A stretch of 64,000 nt of DNA from Phreatobacter stygius. GTDB taxonomy: Bacteria; Pseudomonadota; Alphaproteobacteria; Rhizobiales; Phreatobacteraceae. The stretch is from NCBI RefSeq assembly GCF_005144885.1, contig NZ_CP039690.1, positions 5,097,001-5,161,000 on the forward strand, in the 5' to 3' direction. The notes under the pieces were generated by a model. The model made no database searches, was not told the origin of the DNA, and saw only the letters and a list, made by a program, of their open reading frames with translations. Made by a program: the position numbers and the translations under genes. Below are positions 46,669 to 54,554 of this stretch, in pieces (position 1 is the first letter of the stretch; each line of letters begins with the position of its first letter).

Positions 46669-47856
46669 ATGACCATCAATGTGCGCCCGACCGGTGCTGC
46701 CACCACGATCGGCCGGTCCTCACCCTTCTTCGAGGAAGAGCACGACATGCTGCGTGAGCAGGTGCGTCGTTTCGTCGACGAGGAGATCAAGCCGCATGGC
46801 GAGGCCTGGGAAGCCCAGGGCTTCGTGCCGCGCGAGGTCTTGCGGCGCATGGGGGCGCTCGGCTTTTTCGGCATTCGCTATCCCGAGGCGCTCGGCGGCT
46901 CAGGCCTGGACACCCGCGGCAGCGTGGTGCTGGCCGAGGAACTCGGCCGCTCGACCTTTTCCGGCGTGGCGATCACCGCGCTTGTCCATACCGACATGGC
47001 CTCGGTCCATGTCTTTAATGCCGGCAGCCGGCACCAGCAGGACAACTGGATGGGCCGGATCATCGCCGGCGAGACCATCTGTGCGGTCGCCGTCACCGAG
47101 CCCGATGCCGGTTCCGACGTGAAGGGCATTCGCACCACGGCACGCCGCACGGCGGACGGTTACGTGCTCAACGGCGCCAAGATGTTCATCACCAACGGTG
47201 TCCATGGCGATCTCTATTGCGTCGCGGCCAAGACCGGCAATGTCGGCGGCGGTTCCAAGGCGGTCACCATGTTCCTGGTCGAAAAGGGCACGCCGGGCTT
47301 CCGTGTCGGCCGGGCGCTCGACAAACACGGCTGGCGCTCGTCCGATACGGCCGAACTCGTCTTCGAGGATTGCCTGGTGCCCCATGACGCGGTGCTCGGC
47401 GACGAGGGGCGGGGCTTCTACGCCATCATGAAGAACTTCCAGAACGAGCGCATCGTCATTGGCGCCATGGCGATGGGCGAGGCCCAGGCCGCCCTCGACA
47501 TGACGATTGCCTATGTCAAGACGCGCAAGGCCTTCGGCCAGCCGCTCTGGGACAAGCAGGCGATCCGCCAACGGCTCGCCATGCGCGCGGCCGAGGTCGA
47601 GGCGGGCCGCCAGCTCGTCTATTCCGCCGCCTGGCGCGACGCGAGGGGGGAGGACGTCACCCGCGAGGTCTCCATGCTCAAGGCCTATTGCGGCGAGCTG
47701 GTCAACGCCGTGATGTATGACTGCGTGCAGTTCCACGGCGGCATGGGGTTCATGCGCGAAAGCGCCATCGAACGGATGGCACGCGATGCCCGGGTCCAGG
47801 CGATCGGCGGTGGCGCCACCGAGGTCATGCTCGAAGAAGTCGCCAAGCGTTTGTGA
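46669..47856 (+). CDS. Acyl-CoA dehydrogenase
   Basis: 395 residues, complete FAD-dependent acyl-CoA dehydrogenase: N-terminal helical domain (EEHDMLREQVRRFVDEE), TEPDAGSDVKGIRTTA flavin-binding stretch, and the C-terminal helix GGMGFMRESAIERMARDARV. The likely catalytic base is Glu364 in that last motif, the position used by short- and medium-chain enzymes; classical isovaleryl-CoA dehydrogenases place their base elsewhere. This leaves the substrate open. It is co-directional with the 2-oxoacid oxidoreductase gene 12 bp downstream. Confidence 0.92.
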   Translation: MTINVRPTGAATTIGRSSPFFEEEHDMLREQVRRFVDEEIKPHGEAWEAQGFVPREVLRRMGALGFFGIRYPEALGGSGLDTRGSVVLAEELGRSTFSGVAITALVHTDMASVHVFNAGSRHQQDNWMGRIIAGETICAVAVTEPDAGSDVKGIRTTARRTADGYVLNGAKMFITNGVHGDLYCVAAKTGNVGGGSKAVTMFLVEKGTPGFRVGRALDKHGWRSSDTAELVFEDCLVPHDAVLGDEGRGFYAIMKNFQNERIVIGAMAMGEAQAALDMTIAYVKTRKAFGQPLWDKQAIRQRLAMRAAEVEAGRQLVYSAAWRDARGEDVTREVSMLKAYCGELVNAVMYDCVQFHGGMGFMRESAIERMARDARVQAIGGGATEVMLEEVAKRL

Positions 47857-47868
47857 GGGATCATCGCC

Positions 47869-50800
47869 ATGGATGGACCCGCAGCCACCCGCCTCGTCAC
47901 GCTCGACGACAAATACACCGCCGATGAAGGCCGCATCTACCTGACCGGGGTGCAGGCCCTGGTGCGCCTGCCGCTGGTCCAGCGACGGCTTGACCGGGCC
48001 GCCGGATTGAACACTGCCGGTTTCATCTCGGGCTATCGCGGCTCGCCGCTCGGCACCTATGACCGAGAGCTTTGGGCCGCCAAGCGCCATCTGGCGAAAG
48101 AGGACGTGGTTTTCCAGCCCGGCCTCAACGAGGACCTGGCCGCCACCAGCGTCTGGGGCAGCCAGCAGATCGGCCTGTCGCCAGGCGCCAAACACGATGG
48201 CGTCTTCGCCATCTGGTACGCCAAGAGCCCGGGCGTCGACCGCTCCGGCGACGTCCTGAAACATGCCAATGCCGCCGGCACCGCGCCATCGGGCGGCGTG
48301 CTGGCGATCGCCGGCGACGACCATGCCTGCAAGTCGGCGAGCCTGCCCTCGCAATCCGACTATGCCTTTCTCGACGCCTCGATTCCCGTCTTGCATCCGG
48401 CCAATGTCGCCGAGGTCCTGCGCTTCGGCCTGGTCGGCCTCGCCATGTCGAGGGCGACCGGCCTGTGGGTCGGCATGAAGGCACTGGCCGACACCATGGA
48501 TTCGGCCGCCGCCATCGATCTCGCCGAGGTCACGCCCGTCATCGTCACACCAGATGGATTGCCGTCCGACGTGTCGATCCGCTGGCCGGACTCGCCACTC
48601 GAGCAGGAGCGCCGGCTGTTCGACTTGAGATTGCCGGCAGCCATCGCTTTCGGTCGGGCCAATGGCCTCAACCGCGTGCTGGCCGATCCCGGACCCGACC
48701 GCCGCCGGCTGACCATCCTGGCGGTCGGAAAGTCGCGCCTCGACGTCGAACAGGCGCTTGGTCTTCTCGGCCTGGATCTCGCGCGTCTCGCCGATCTCGG
48801 CGTCGGCCTCGCCGCCATCGGCATGCCCTGGCCGCTCGACCCGGATTTCGTCCGCGAGGTCGCGGCCGGCGCCGACGAGGTGCTGGTCATCGAAGAGAAG
48901 CGGCCCTTGGTCGAGGACCAGGTCGCCCGCACGCTGCTGACGCTCGAAGCCGGCCAGAGGCCGCGGCTTGCCGGCAAGATCGACCATGCCGGAAAGCCGC
49001 TGCTGTCGCCGCGGGCCGCCTTCACCGCCGATCACCTGGCGCGCGTCATCGGCGGCCGGCTGGCTGGGCTCGGCGATGCCGGAACCATTGCGGAAACGAT
49101 CGCGCCCGGCATGGCGAAGCTCGGCGCGGCACCGGCGGCGGCCGAGCCGGCCCTGGCCAGGCGGCTGCCTTTTTTCTGCTCGGGCTGCCCGCACAATCGC
49201 TCGACCGTGGTACCGGAAGGCAGCCGGGCGCTTGCCGGCATCGGCTGCCATTACATGGCGCAATGGATGGACCGCGACACGTCGACCTTCACCCAGATGG
49301 GCGGCGAGGGCGCGAGCTGGATCGGCCAGGCGCCGTTCACCGAGACGCCGCATGTCTTCGTCAATCTCGGCGACGGCACCTATGCCCATTCGGGCCTGCT
49401 GGCGATCCGCGCGGCGATCGCGGCCGGCGTCACCATCACCTACAAGCTGCTTTACAACGATGCGGTTGCCATGACCGGCGGCCAGACGGCCGAGGGCGGT
49501 TTCAGCGTGGCGCAGATCGCCCACCAGCTGAGCGCTGAAGGCGTCGGCCAGATCCGCATCGTCGCCGAGGAGCCGGAACGCCACCGCGGCGCGGCCATGC
49601 CCACGGGGGTCACCATCGATCCGCGCGACCGGTTGGAGGCCGTCCAGCGCGAATTGCGCGAGGTCAAAGGCATCTCGGTGCTGATCTACGACCAGGTCTG
49701 CGCCGCCGAGAAGCGCCGCCGCCGCAAGCGTGGGCTGATGCCCGACGCCGGCCGGCGCGTCGTTATCAACGAAGCGGTCTGCGAGGGCTGCGGCGACTGC
49801 GGCAAGAAGTCGAACTGCGTCTCGATCGTGCCGCTGGAAACCGAATTCGGCCGCAAGCGGCGGATCGACCAGACGAGCTGCAACCAGGATGCCACCTGCG
49901 TCGAGGGCTTCTGCCCGAGCTTCGTTACCGTCGAAGGCGGTTTGCCCAGAAAACCCGAGGCCGCGACCGCGAAACCGCCGGAGGTGCCGGCGCCGGCCAT
50001 CGATCTCGACCGTCCGGCGCGCCTTGTCGTCGGCGGTATCGGCGGCACCGGCATCGTCACCATTGGCGCGATCATTGGCATGGCCGCCCATCTCGACGGC
50101 CGCGGTGTCTCCGTGATGGACCAGATCGGCCTGGCCCAGAAGGGCGGCGAGGTGACCACCCATATCCGGATTGCCGGACCCATCGCCACCGGTCCGGTGC
50201 GGCTGGCGCGCGGCGAGGCCGAAACGCTGATCGGCTGCGATCTGGCTGTGGCCTCGAGCCCCGAGGTCCTGCCGCTCATCGCCGAGGGCGCGCTCGCCAT
50301 CGTCAACGACCATGTCGTCATGACCGGCGACTTCACCGCCAGGCCGGACCTGGTCTTTCCCGATCAACTGATGAAGCGGCGGCTTGCCGCGCGTGGCGAG
50401 GTTGTTTTCGCCGATCTCTCGATGCTCGCCACCCACCTGCTCGGCGATGCCGTCGGCGCCAACATGATGGCGCTCGGCCTTGCCTGGCAGAAGGGCCGGG
50501 TGCCGGTCACCGAAGCGGCGATCCTGCAGGCGATCGAGCTCAACGGCGCGGCGGTCGTGATGAACAAGGCGGCTTTCGCCTGGGGCAGGGCGCTCGGTTT
50601 CGACCGCATCGCCGTCGAGGCCCGGCTGCCGCGCGGCGGTGAGGCCGTGGTCGCAACCGATCTCGATAGGCTCGTCGAGATCCGGGCCAGCGCGCTCGTC
50701 GCCTACCAGGACGAGGCGCTGGCCGCGCGTTTCCGCGCGCTGGTCATCATGACGGCGGCGGCCGAGGCCCGGGTGGCGCCGGGATCGACGGCGCTTGCCG

Positions 50801-51318
50801 AAGCGGTGGCGAAGAGCTTCCACAAGCTGCTCGCCTATAAGGACGAATATGAGGTGGCCCGGCTGCATGTCGAAACCGGCTTCCTCGACCGGCTGGCCCG
50901 CGAGTTCGACGGCGGCCGCGTCGCCTTCCACCTGGCGCCGCCGCTCTTTGCCCGGCTGGATCCGGTCACCGGCGAGCCGCGCAAGATGCGTTTCGGGTCG
51001 TGGATGATTCCAGCCTTCAAGCTGCTGGCGCGGCTGAAGGGCCTGCGCGGCAGCTTCGCCGATCCGTTCGGCCGCACCGCCGAGCGGCGGATGGAGCGTC
51101 GGCTGATCGAAGACTACGAAGCGCTGGTTCGCACCCGGCTGTTGCCGGAACTGACATCAGCCAATCACCCGCTGGCGCTGGAGATCGCGACCCTGCCGCT
51201 GTCGATCCGGGGCTTCGGCCACGTCAAGGCTCAGGCCGAAAGGCAGGCGGCAGCCCGCCGCGACGCCCTGCTCGCCCGCTGGCCGGGCCTCTCGACAGCA
51301 AGCGTCGCCGCGGAATAG
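47869..51318 (+). CDS. Indolepyruvate:ferredoxin oxidoreductase, fused IorA/IorB type
   Basis: 1149 residues. N-terminal thiamine-diphosphate enzyme halves (GFISGYRGSPLGTYDRELW; TPP region GIGCHYMAQWMDR, GGEGASWIG, NLGDGTYAHSG), a Cys-rich iron-sulfur segment beginning at C638 (VCEGCGDCGKKSNC, then SCNQDATCVEGFCPS), and a C-terminal gamma-type domain (GGIGGTGIVTIGAIIG, GLAQKGGEVTTHI). The enzyme decarboxylates aryl or branched 2-oxoacids to acyl-CoA, reducing ferredoxin. In this cluster it would supply the acyl-CoA for the dehydrogenase. Its own electron acceptor gene is not adjacent. Confidence 0.93.
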   Translation: MDGPAATRLVTLDDKYTADEGRIYLTGVQALVRLPLVQRRLDRAAGLNTAGFISGYRGSPLGTYDRELWAAKRHLAKEDVVFQPGLNEDLAATSVWGSQQIGLSPGAKHDGVFAIWYAKSPGVDRSGDVLKHANAAGTAPSGGVLAIAGDDHACKSASLPSQSDYAFLDASIPVLHPANVAEVLRFGLVGLAMSRATGLWVGMKALADTMDSAAAIDLAEVTPVIVTPDGLPSDVSIRWPDSPLEQERRLFDLRLPAAIAFGRANGLNRVLADPGPDRRRLTILAVGKSRLDVEQALGLLGLDLARLADLGVGLAAIGMPWPLDPDFVREVAAGADEVLVIEEKRPLVEDQVARTLLTLEAGQRPRLAGKIDHAGKPLLSPRAAFTADHLARVIGGRLAGLGDAGTIAETIAPGMAKLGAAPAAAEPALARRLPFFCSGCPHNRSTVVPEGSRALAGIGCHYMAQWMDRDTSTFTQMGGEGASWIGQAPFTETPHVFVNLGDGTYAHSGLLAIRAAIAAGVTITYKLLYNDAVAMTGGQTAEGGFSVAQIAHQLSAEGVGQIRIVAEEPERHRGAAMPTGVTIDPRDRLEAVQRELREVKGISVLIYDQVCAAEKRRRRKRGLMPDAGRRVVINEAVCEGCGDCGKKSNCVSIVPLETEFGRKRRIDQTSCNQDATCVEGFCPSFVTVEGGLPRKPEAATAKPPEVPAPAIDLDRPARLVVGGIGGTGIVTIGAIIGMAAHLDGRGVSVMDQIGLAQKGGEVTTHIRIAGPIATGPVRLARGEAETLIGCDLAVASSPEVLPLIAEGALAIVNDHVVMTGDFTARPDLVFPDQLMKRRLAARGEVVFADLSMLATHLLGDAVGANMMALGLAWQKGRVPVTEAAILQAIELNGAAVVMNKAAFAWGRALGFDRIAVEARLPRGGEAVVATDLDRLVEIRASALVAYQDEALAARFRALVIMTAAAEARVAPGSTALAEAVAKSFHKLLAYKDEYEVARLHVETGFLDRLAREFDGGRVAFHLAPPLFARLDPVTGEPRKMRFGSWMIPAFKLLARLKGLRGSFADPFGRTAERRMERRLIEDYEALVRTRLLPELTSANHPLALEIATLPLSIRGFGHVKAQAERQAAARRDALLARWPGLSTASVAAE

Positions 51319-51347
51319 GAGGGGCCGTGGCGCGAGAAGGAGGCAAC

Positions 51348-51995
51348 ATGGCGGAGACAATCACGCGAAGTCCGCGCACGCGAGGCCTGCGCACGCGTCC
51401 GTCGGCCGCCGAGGACCGGCCGCCGAAGCGGGCCGAAGTGTCGCGCCAGCAGATCCTCGACGTTGCGGCGAGCCTGTTCCGCGCCCGCGGCTATACCGAG
51501 ACCTCGCTGCGCGACATTGGCGCCCAGGTCGGCATGAAGGCCGGCAGCCTCTATTATCATTTCGCCTCGAAGGAGGAGCTGGCGGCGGACGTGCTGCGGA
51601 TCGGCGTCGAGCGCGTCCACGAGGCGGTGGCCTCGGCCGTCGCCGCGCTCGGGCCGGGCGCGCCCATGAAGGCACGCATTGAGGCCGCCATCTCGGCCCA
51701 TCTGGAAACCCTGCTGGTCGAGAGCGACTATACCTCGGCCCATATCCGCTGCTTTCCCTATGTCCCGCCGAGCCTGAAGGCCCAGCTGAGCCAGGCCCGT
51801 CGCGATTACGAGGCGATCTGGCGCCGGTTGCTCGACGAGGCGGCCGCGGCGAAAGCCCTGGCGCCGGGCATCGACGCGGAAGTCGCCCGGCTTGCCATTC
51901 TCGGCGCGCTCAACTGGTCGCTTGAATGGTTCGACCCGGTGCGGGGCCGTCCGGAAGAGCTGATCCGCACGCTGGTCGCGGCCTTCACCCGCTGA
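51348..51995 (+). CDS. TetR-family regulator
   Basis: 215 residues from ATG 51348 (GAAGGAGG upstream), 29 bp after the oxidoreductase stop. A basic N-terminal tail precedes the TetR HTH (SRQQILDVAASLFRARGYTETSLRDIGAQVGMKAGSLYYHF), with a helical ligand domain ending LEWFDPVRGRPEELIRTL. The last gene of the plus-strand arm, it probably represses the divergent promoter that carries a matching palindrome, with an acyl-CoA as inducer (inference). Confidence 0.92.
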   Translation: MAETITRSPRTRGLRTRPSAAEDRPPKRAEVSRQQILDVAASLFRARGYTETSLRDIGAQVGMKAGSLYYHFASKEELAADVLRIGVERVHEAVASAVAALGPGAPMKARIEAAISAHLETLLVESDYTSAHIRCFPYVPPSLKAQLSQARRDYEAIWRRLLDEAAAAKALAPGIDAEVARLAILGALNWSLEWFDPVRGRPEELIRTLVAAFTR

Positions 51996-52004
51996 ATCGG
52001 GCGT

Positions 52005-52961
52005 TCAGCCCGAACCGGGCACGGGATTGACCACCGGACGCCCGGCGAAAAAGGCATCGAGATTGGCCAGGATCATGTCTTCCTGGGCCTCGCGGGCGGA
52101 AATGCTGGCCGACGCGATATGGGGGGTGAGCACAACCCGGGGCGAGGCGATGAGCCGCGCCGGCACCTCGGGCTCGTTCTCGAAGACATCCAGGCCGGCA
52201 CCCGCAATGGTGCCATTCTCCAGCGCTTCGATCAGCGCCGCGGTGTCGACCGCCATGCCGCGCGAGATATTGATCAGATGGCCCTTGGGCCCGAGCGCCG
52301 CCAGCACCGCGCGATTGACCGCATGACGGTTGGAGGCGTCGGCACGGACCGAGACGACCAGGATGTCGGCCCATTCGGCCAGCGCTATCAGGCTCGGCTT
52401 GTAGGCATGGCCGATGTCCCGGTGTTCGGTCCGGCTGTGATAGGCAATCTCCATCTCGAAGGCCGCGGCGCGGGCCGCCACCTTGCTGCCGATGGCGCCA
52501 TAGCCATAGATGCCGAGCCTGGCGCCGGTCAGGCCGGGCACCGAGGGCATGCGCTCGGCGGCATTGCCGCGCCAGCGGCCGTCCCGGACGAAGCGGTCGG
52601 CCGCCAGGATCTGGCGCGCCGAGGCGATCACCAGGCCCATGGCGAAATCGGCGACGCTGGAGGCATTGGCCCCGGGGCTGTGGGTGACGCTGAGGCGGCG
52701 CGCCGCCGCGTCGCCGAGGTCGATCCCCTCGTAACCGGTGCCGAAATAGGAGACGAGGCCGAGCTTCGGCAGGACGTCCAGCAGCGCCCGATCGGTCTTC
52801 ATCGTACCCATGGTGAGCAGCGCGCGGGCGTCATGGCCGCCGGGCGGCACGGCATCAGCCGCCGAACGCTCCATTGGCCCATGGACGTCGTAGCGCTCCC
52901 GCAACAGCCTGGTCAGCCGTTCGGGAAAATTGCAGGCCAGCAGGATCGGGGACTTGGACAA
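52005..52961 (-). CDS. D-2-hydroxyacid dehydrogenase (NAD(P)-binding)
   Basis: 318 residues if started at TTG 52961, which has GGAG seven bases upstream; an in-frame ATG at 53018 would add 19 residues but lacks a ribosome site. The Rossmann motif GIYGYGAIGSKVA, the catalytic Arg region VVSVRADASNRHAVN, Glu in DVFENEPEVP and the catalytic His in VLTPHIASAS are all present. It reduces or oxidises 2-hydroxyacids such as glyoxylate/hydroxypyruvate; the GyaR/hydroxypyruvate reductase group is closest. It is convergent with the TetR gene. Confidence 0.88.
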   Translation of the reverse strand: MSKSPILLACNFPERLTRLLRERYDVHGPMERSAADAVPPGGHDARALLTMGTMKTDRALLDVLPKLGLVSYFGTGYEGIDLGDAAARRLSVTHSPGANASSVADFAMGLVIASARQILAADRFVRDGRWRGNAAERMPSVPGLTGARLGIYGYGAIGSKVAARAAAFEMEIAYHSRTEHRDIGHAYKPSLIALAEWADILVVSVRADASNRHAVNRAVLAALGPKGHLINISRGMAVDTAALIEALENGTIAGAGLDVFENEPEVPARLIASPRVVLTPHIASASISAREAQEDMILANLDAFFAGRPVVNPVPGSG

Positions 52962-53301
52962 GACGCGGCTCCATCGGCAATGGCGGCCAGGAAGCACGGA
53001 CAGCCGCCGCCGGGCCATGGATTTTCGCGCATCGCTGTCCGCATCTTGCTGCATCGGTTTGGCTTTGGTCGAGGCCCGATGCGGCGGCGCCCATGTCCGT
53101 TCGCGCCGATCTTTGCCGCCCGTCCTTGCTCGGGTTGGCGGCGCAAGGGCGCCGAATGGATCGGCACCGAGGTTGCCGGCTGGAACCGGCGGCGGCGTGA
53201 GGGCGTTTCGCTGAGGCGGCGGCGCACCGTGCGCCGCCGCGAGCCGGCCGAGGCCCGCCATCCGAGAGGCCAGCTCGCGCCCGGCAGGCAGGAGAACGAT
53301 C
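52962..53301. other. Intergenic region with a long hairpin
   Basis: About 340 bp between the divergent hydroxyacid dehydrogenase and universal stress protein genes. The frames here look like GC-rich noise without recognisable homology. The one clear element is a perfect 11-bp hairpin, GCGGCGGCGCA/TGCGCCGCCGC with loop CCG (53216-53240), 61 bp before the stress-protein start. Confidence 0.5.
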
Positions 53302-54126
53302 ATGGGGATGCGCGACATTCTGGTTCTGATCGACCGGGAACCGAGCCCCGTCGAACCTTATGCGCTGGCACTCGCAGCCGCGCTGAAGGCCCATGCGACC
53401 GCGGCCTGCGTGATTCCCGAACCGCAGGCGGCGCGTTATGGCGGCTGGGAAATTCCCTCCGATATCTTCCGGCAGGCACGTGAACAGCTTCGCCAGGAGG
53501 CGGAGAAGGCGCTGGGCAATTTCGCCGCGGCGGCACAACTGGCCGGCGTCGCCTGCGAAACCTTGGTGATGACCACCGAGCCGCGCGACCCGGACAGGGG
53601 GCTGGCCAGGCTCGCCGGTCATTTCGACATGGTGGTCATCGAGCAGGCCGATCCGGCCGCGCCCGCCGCGAGCAATGATCTCGCCGAGATCGTGCTGTTC
53701 GGTTCGGGACGGCCCGTGCTGATGGTACCCTATATTCAGCGGGACGGGCCGGCCTTCGGCACCGTGCTGGTCGCCTGGGATGGCAGCCAGGTTGCGGCGC
53801 GGTCGGTCGGTGACGCCGTGCCGCTGCTGACGAGTGCCAAGCGGGTCCAGGTCGTGACCGTGCTCGCCGGACGCCAGGAGCGGCCCGAGATTCCAGGCTT
53901 CGACATCGTGAGCCATCTCTCCCGGCATGGGATCAATGTCGAGTTGCGCAAGCTGGTGGTGGCCGGGAACGTGGCCAATACGCTCCTGTCGCACGCAACC
54001 GACGTCGGGGCCGACCTTCTGATCATGGGCGGCTATGGCCATTCCCGCTTCCGTGAGTTCGTACTGGGCGGGACGACCAGGACGATCATGCAAACGATGA
54101 CGGTTCCGACCTTCATGGCGCATTGA
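53302..54126 (+). CDS. Universal stress protein with two UspA domains
   Basis: 274 residues, ribosome site AGGAGAA. Two tandem UspA-like domains: the first (ILVLIDREPSPVEPYALALAAAL) and the second (FGTVLVAWDGSQVAARSVGDAVP) with an ATP-loop-like end LLIMGGYGHSRFREFVLGGTTRTIM (the G-x2-G-x9-G-S/T pattern). The first domain lacks a clear ATP loop. Such proteins respond to starvation, oxidants or respiratory stress. It stands alone with its own upstream region. Confidence 0.9.
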   Translation: MGMRDILVLIDREPSPVEPYALALAAALKAHATAACVIPEPQAARYGGWEIPSDIFRQAREQLRQEAEKALGNFAAAAQLAGVACETLVMTTEPRDPDRGLARLAGHFDMVVIEQADPAAPAASNDLAEIVLFGSGRPVLMVPYIQRDGPAFGTVLVAWDGSQVAARSVGDAVPLLTSAKRVQVVTVLAGRQERPEIPGFDIVSHLSRHGINVELRKLVVAGNVANTLLSHATDVGADLLIMGGYGHSRFREFVLGGTTRTIMQTMTVPTFMAH

Positions 54127-54130
54127 TTTC

Positions 54131-54529
54131 ATGAGGGATCGGTCGTCGGCGTGCCGGCCCGGTGACAGCCGGCCGCTCGGTGAATGGCTGCCACCCGACC
54201 TTGGAATATCCCTCCGCCAGGACCGTGACATCGGCGCGGGCGTCGCCTATCGTTATGCACTATTGGCTATAGCGCATGAGGCATGGTCCATGGAGATCGA
54301 AGGCCGGATCCTGACCACCTGCGAGATCGCGCCCTACGGCTTCAGCGTCTGGTTCTCGATGCAGCGAGCCAGGAGTGAGGTCTTGAGCCTTGCGCTGGCG
54401 CCGTCGCCGCCGAATGCGGCCTGCGTTCACGTCAACTTGGACCCGGATCCTGACCCCTCTGGCACGCGTCTTCGTCATCGCTATGATCGCGCCCGGCGGA
54501 ATTCTGAATCTGTCGAAAATCAGTCTTGA
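54131..54529 (+). CDS. Hypothetical protein, uncertain
   Basis: 132 codons following the stress-protein gene after 4 bp. The middle (GVAYRYALLAIAHEAWSMEIEGRILTTCEIAPYGFSVWF) shows the GC-rich third positions of real genes, whereas the last 40 codons do not. ATG 54131 has no ribosome site; ATG 54291 (MEIEGRI) is an alternative. No family recognised. It may be a small unknown protein or the remnant of a gene. Confidence 0.3.
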   Translation: MRDRSSACRPGDSRPLGEWLPPDLGISLRQDRDIGAGVAYRYALLAIAHEAWSMEIEGRILTTCEIAPYGFSVWFSMQRARSEVLSLALAPSPPNAACVHVNLDPDPDPSGTRLRHRYDRARRNSESVENQS

Positions 54530-54554
54530 AAGTCATTTTGGGGAGACACGCGTC

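Noticed and set aside
46900-50931. 1343-codon open frame on the minus strand opposite the acyl-CoA dehydrogenase and indolepyruvate oxidoreductase
   Set aside because: It is the complementary shadow of two genes with clear family motifs; its translation is rich in R, H, G and D with no recognisable domain, as expected in GC-rich DNA.
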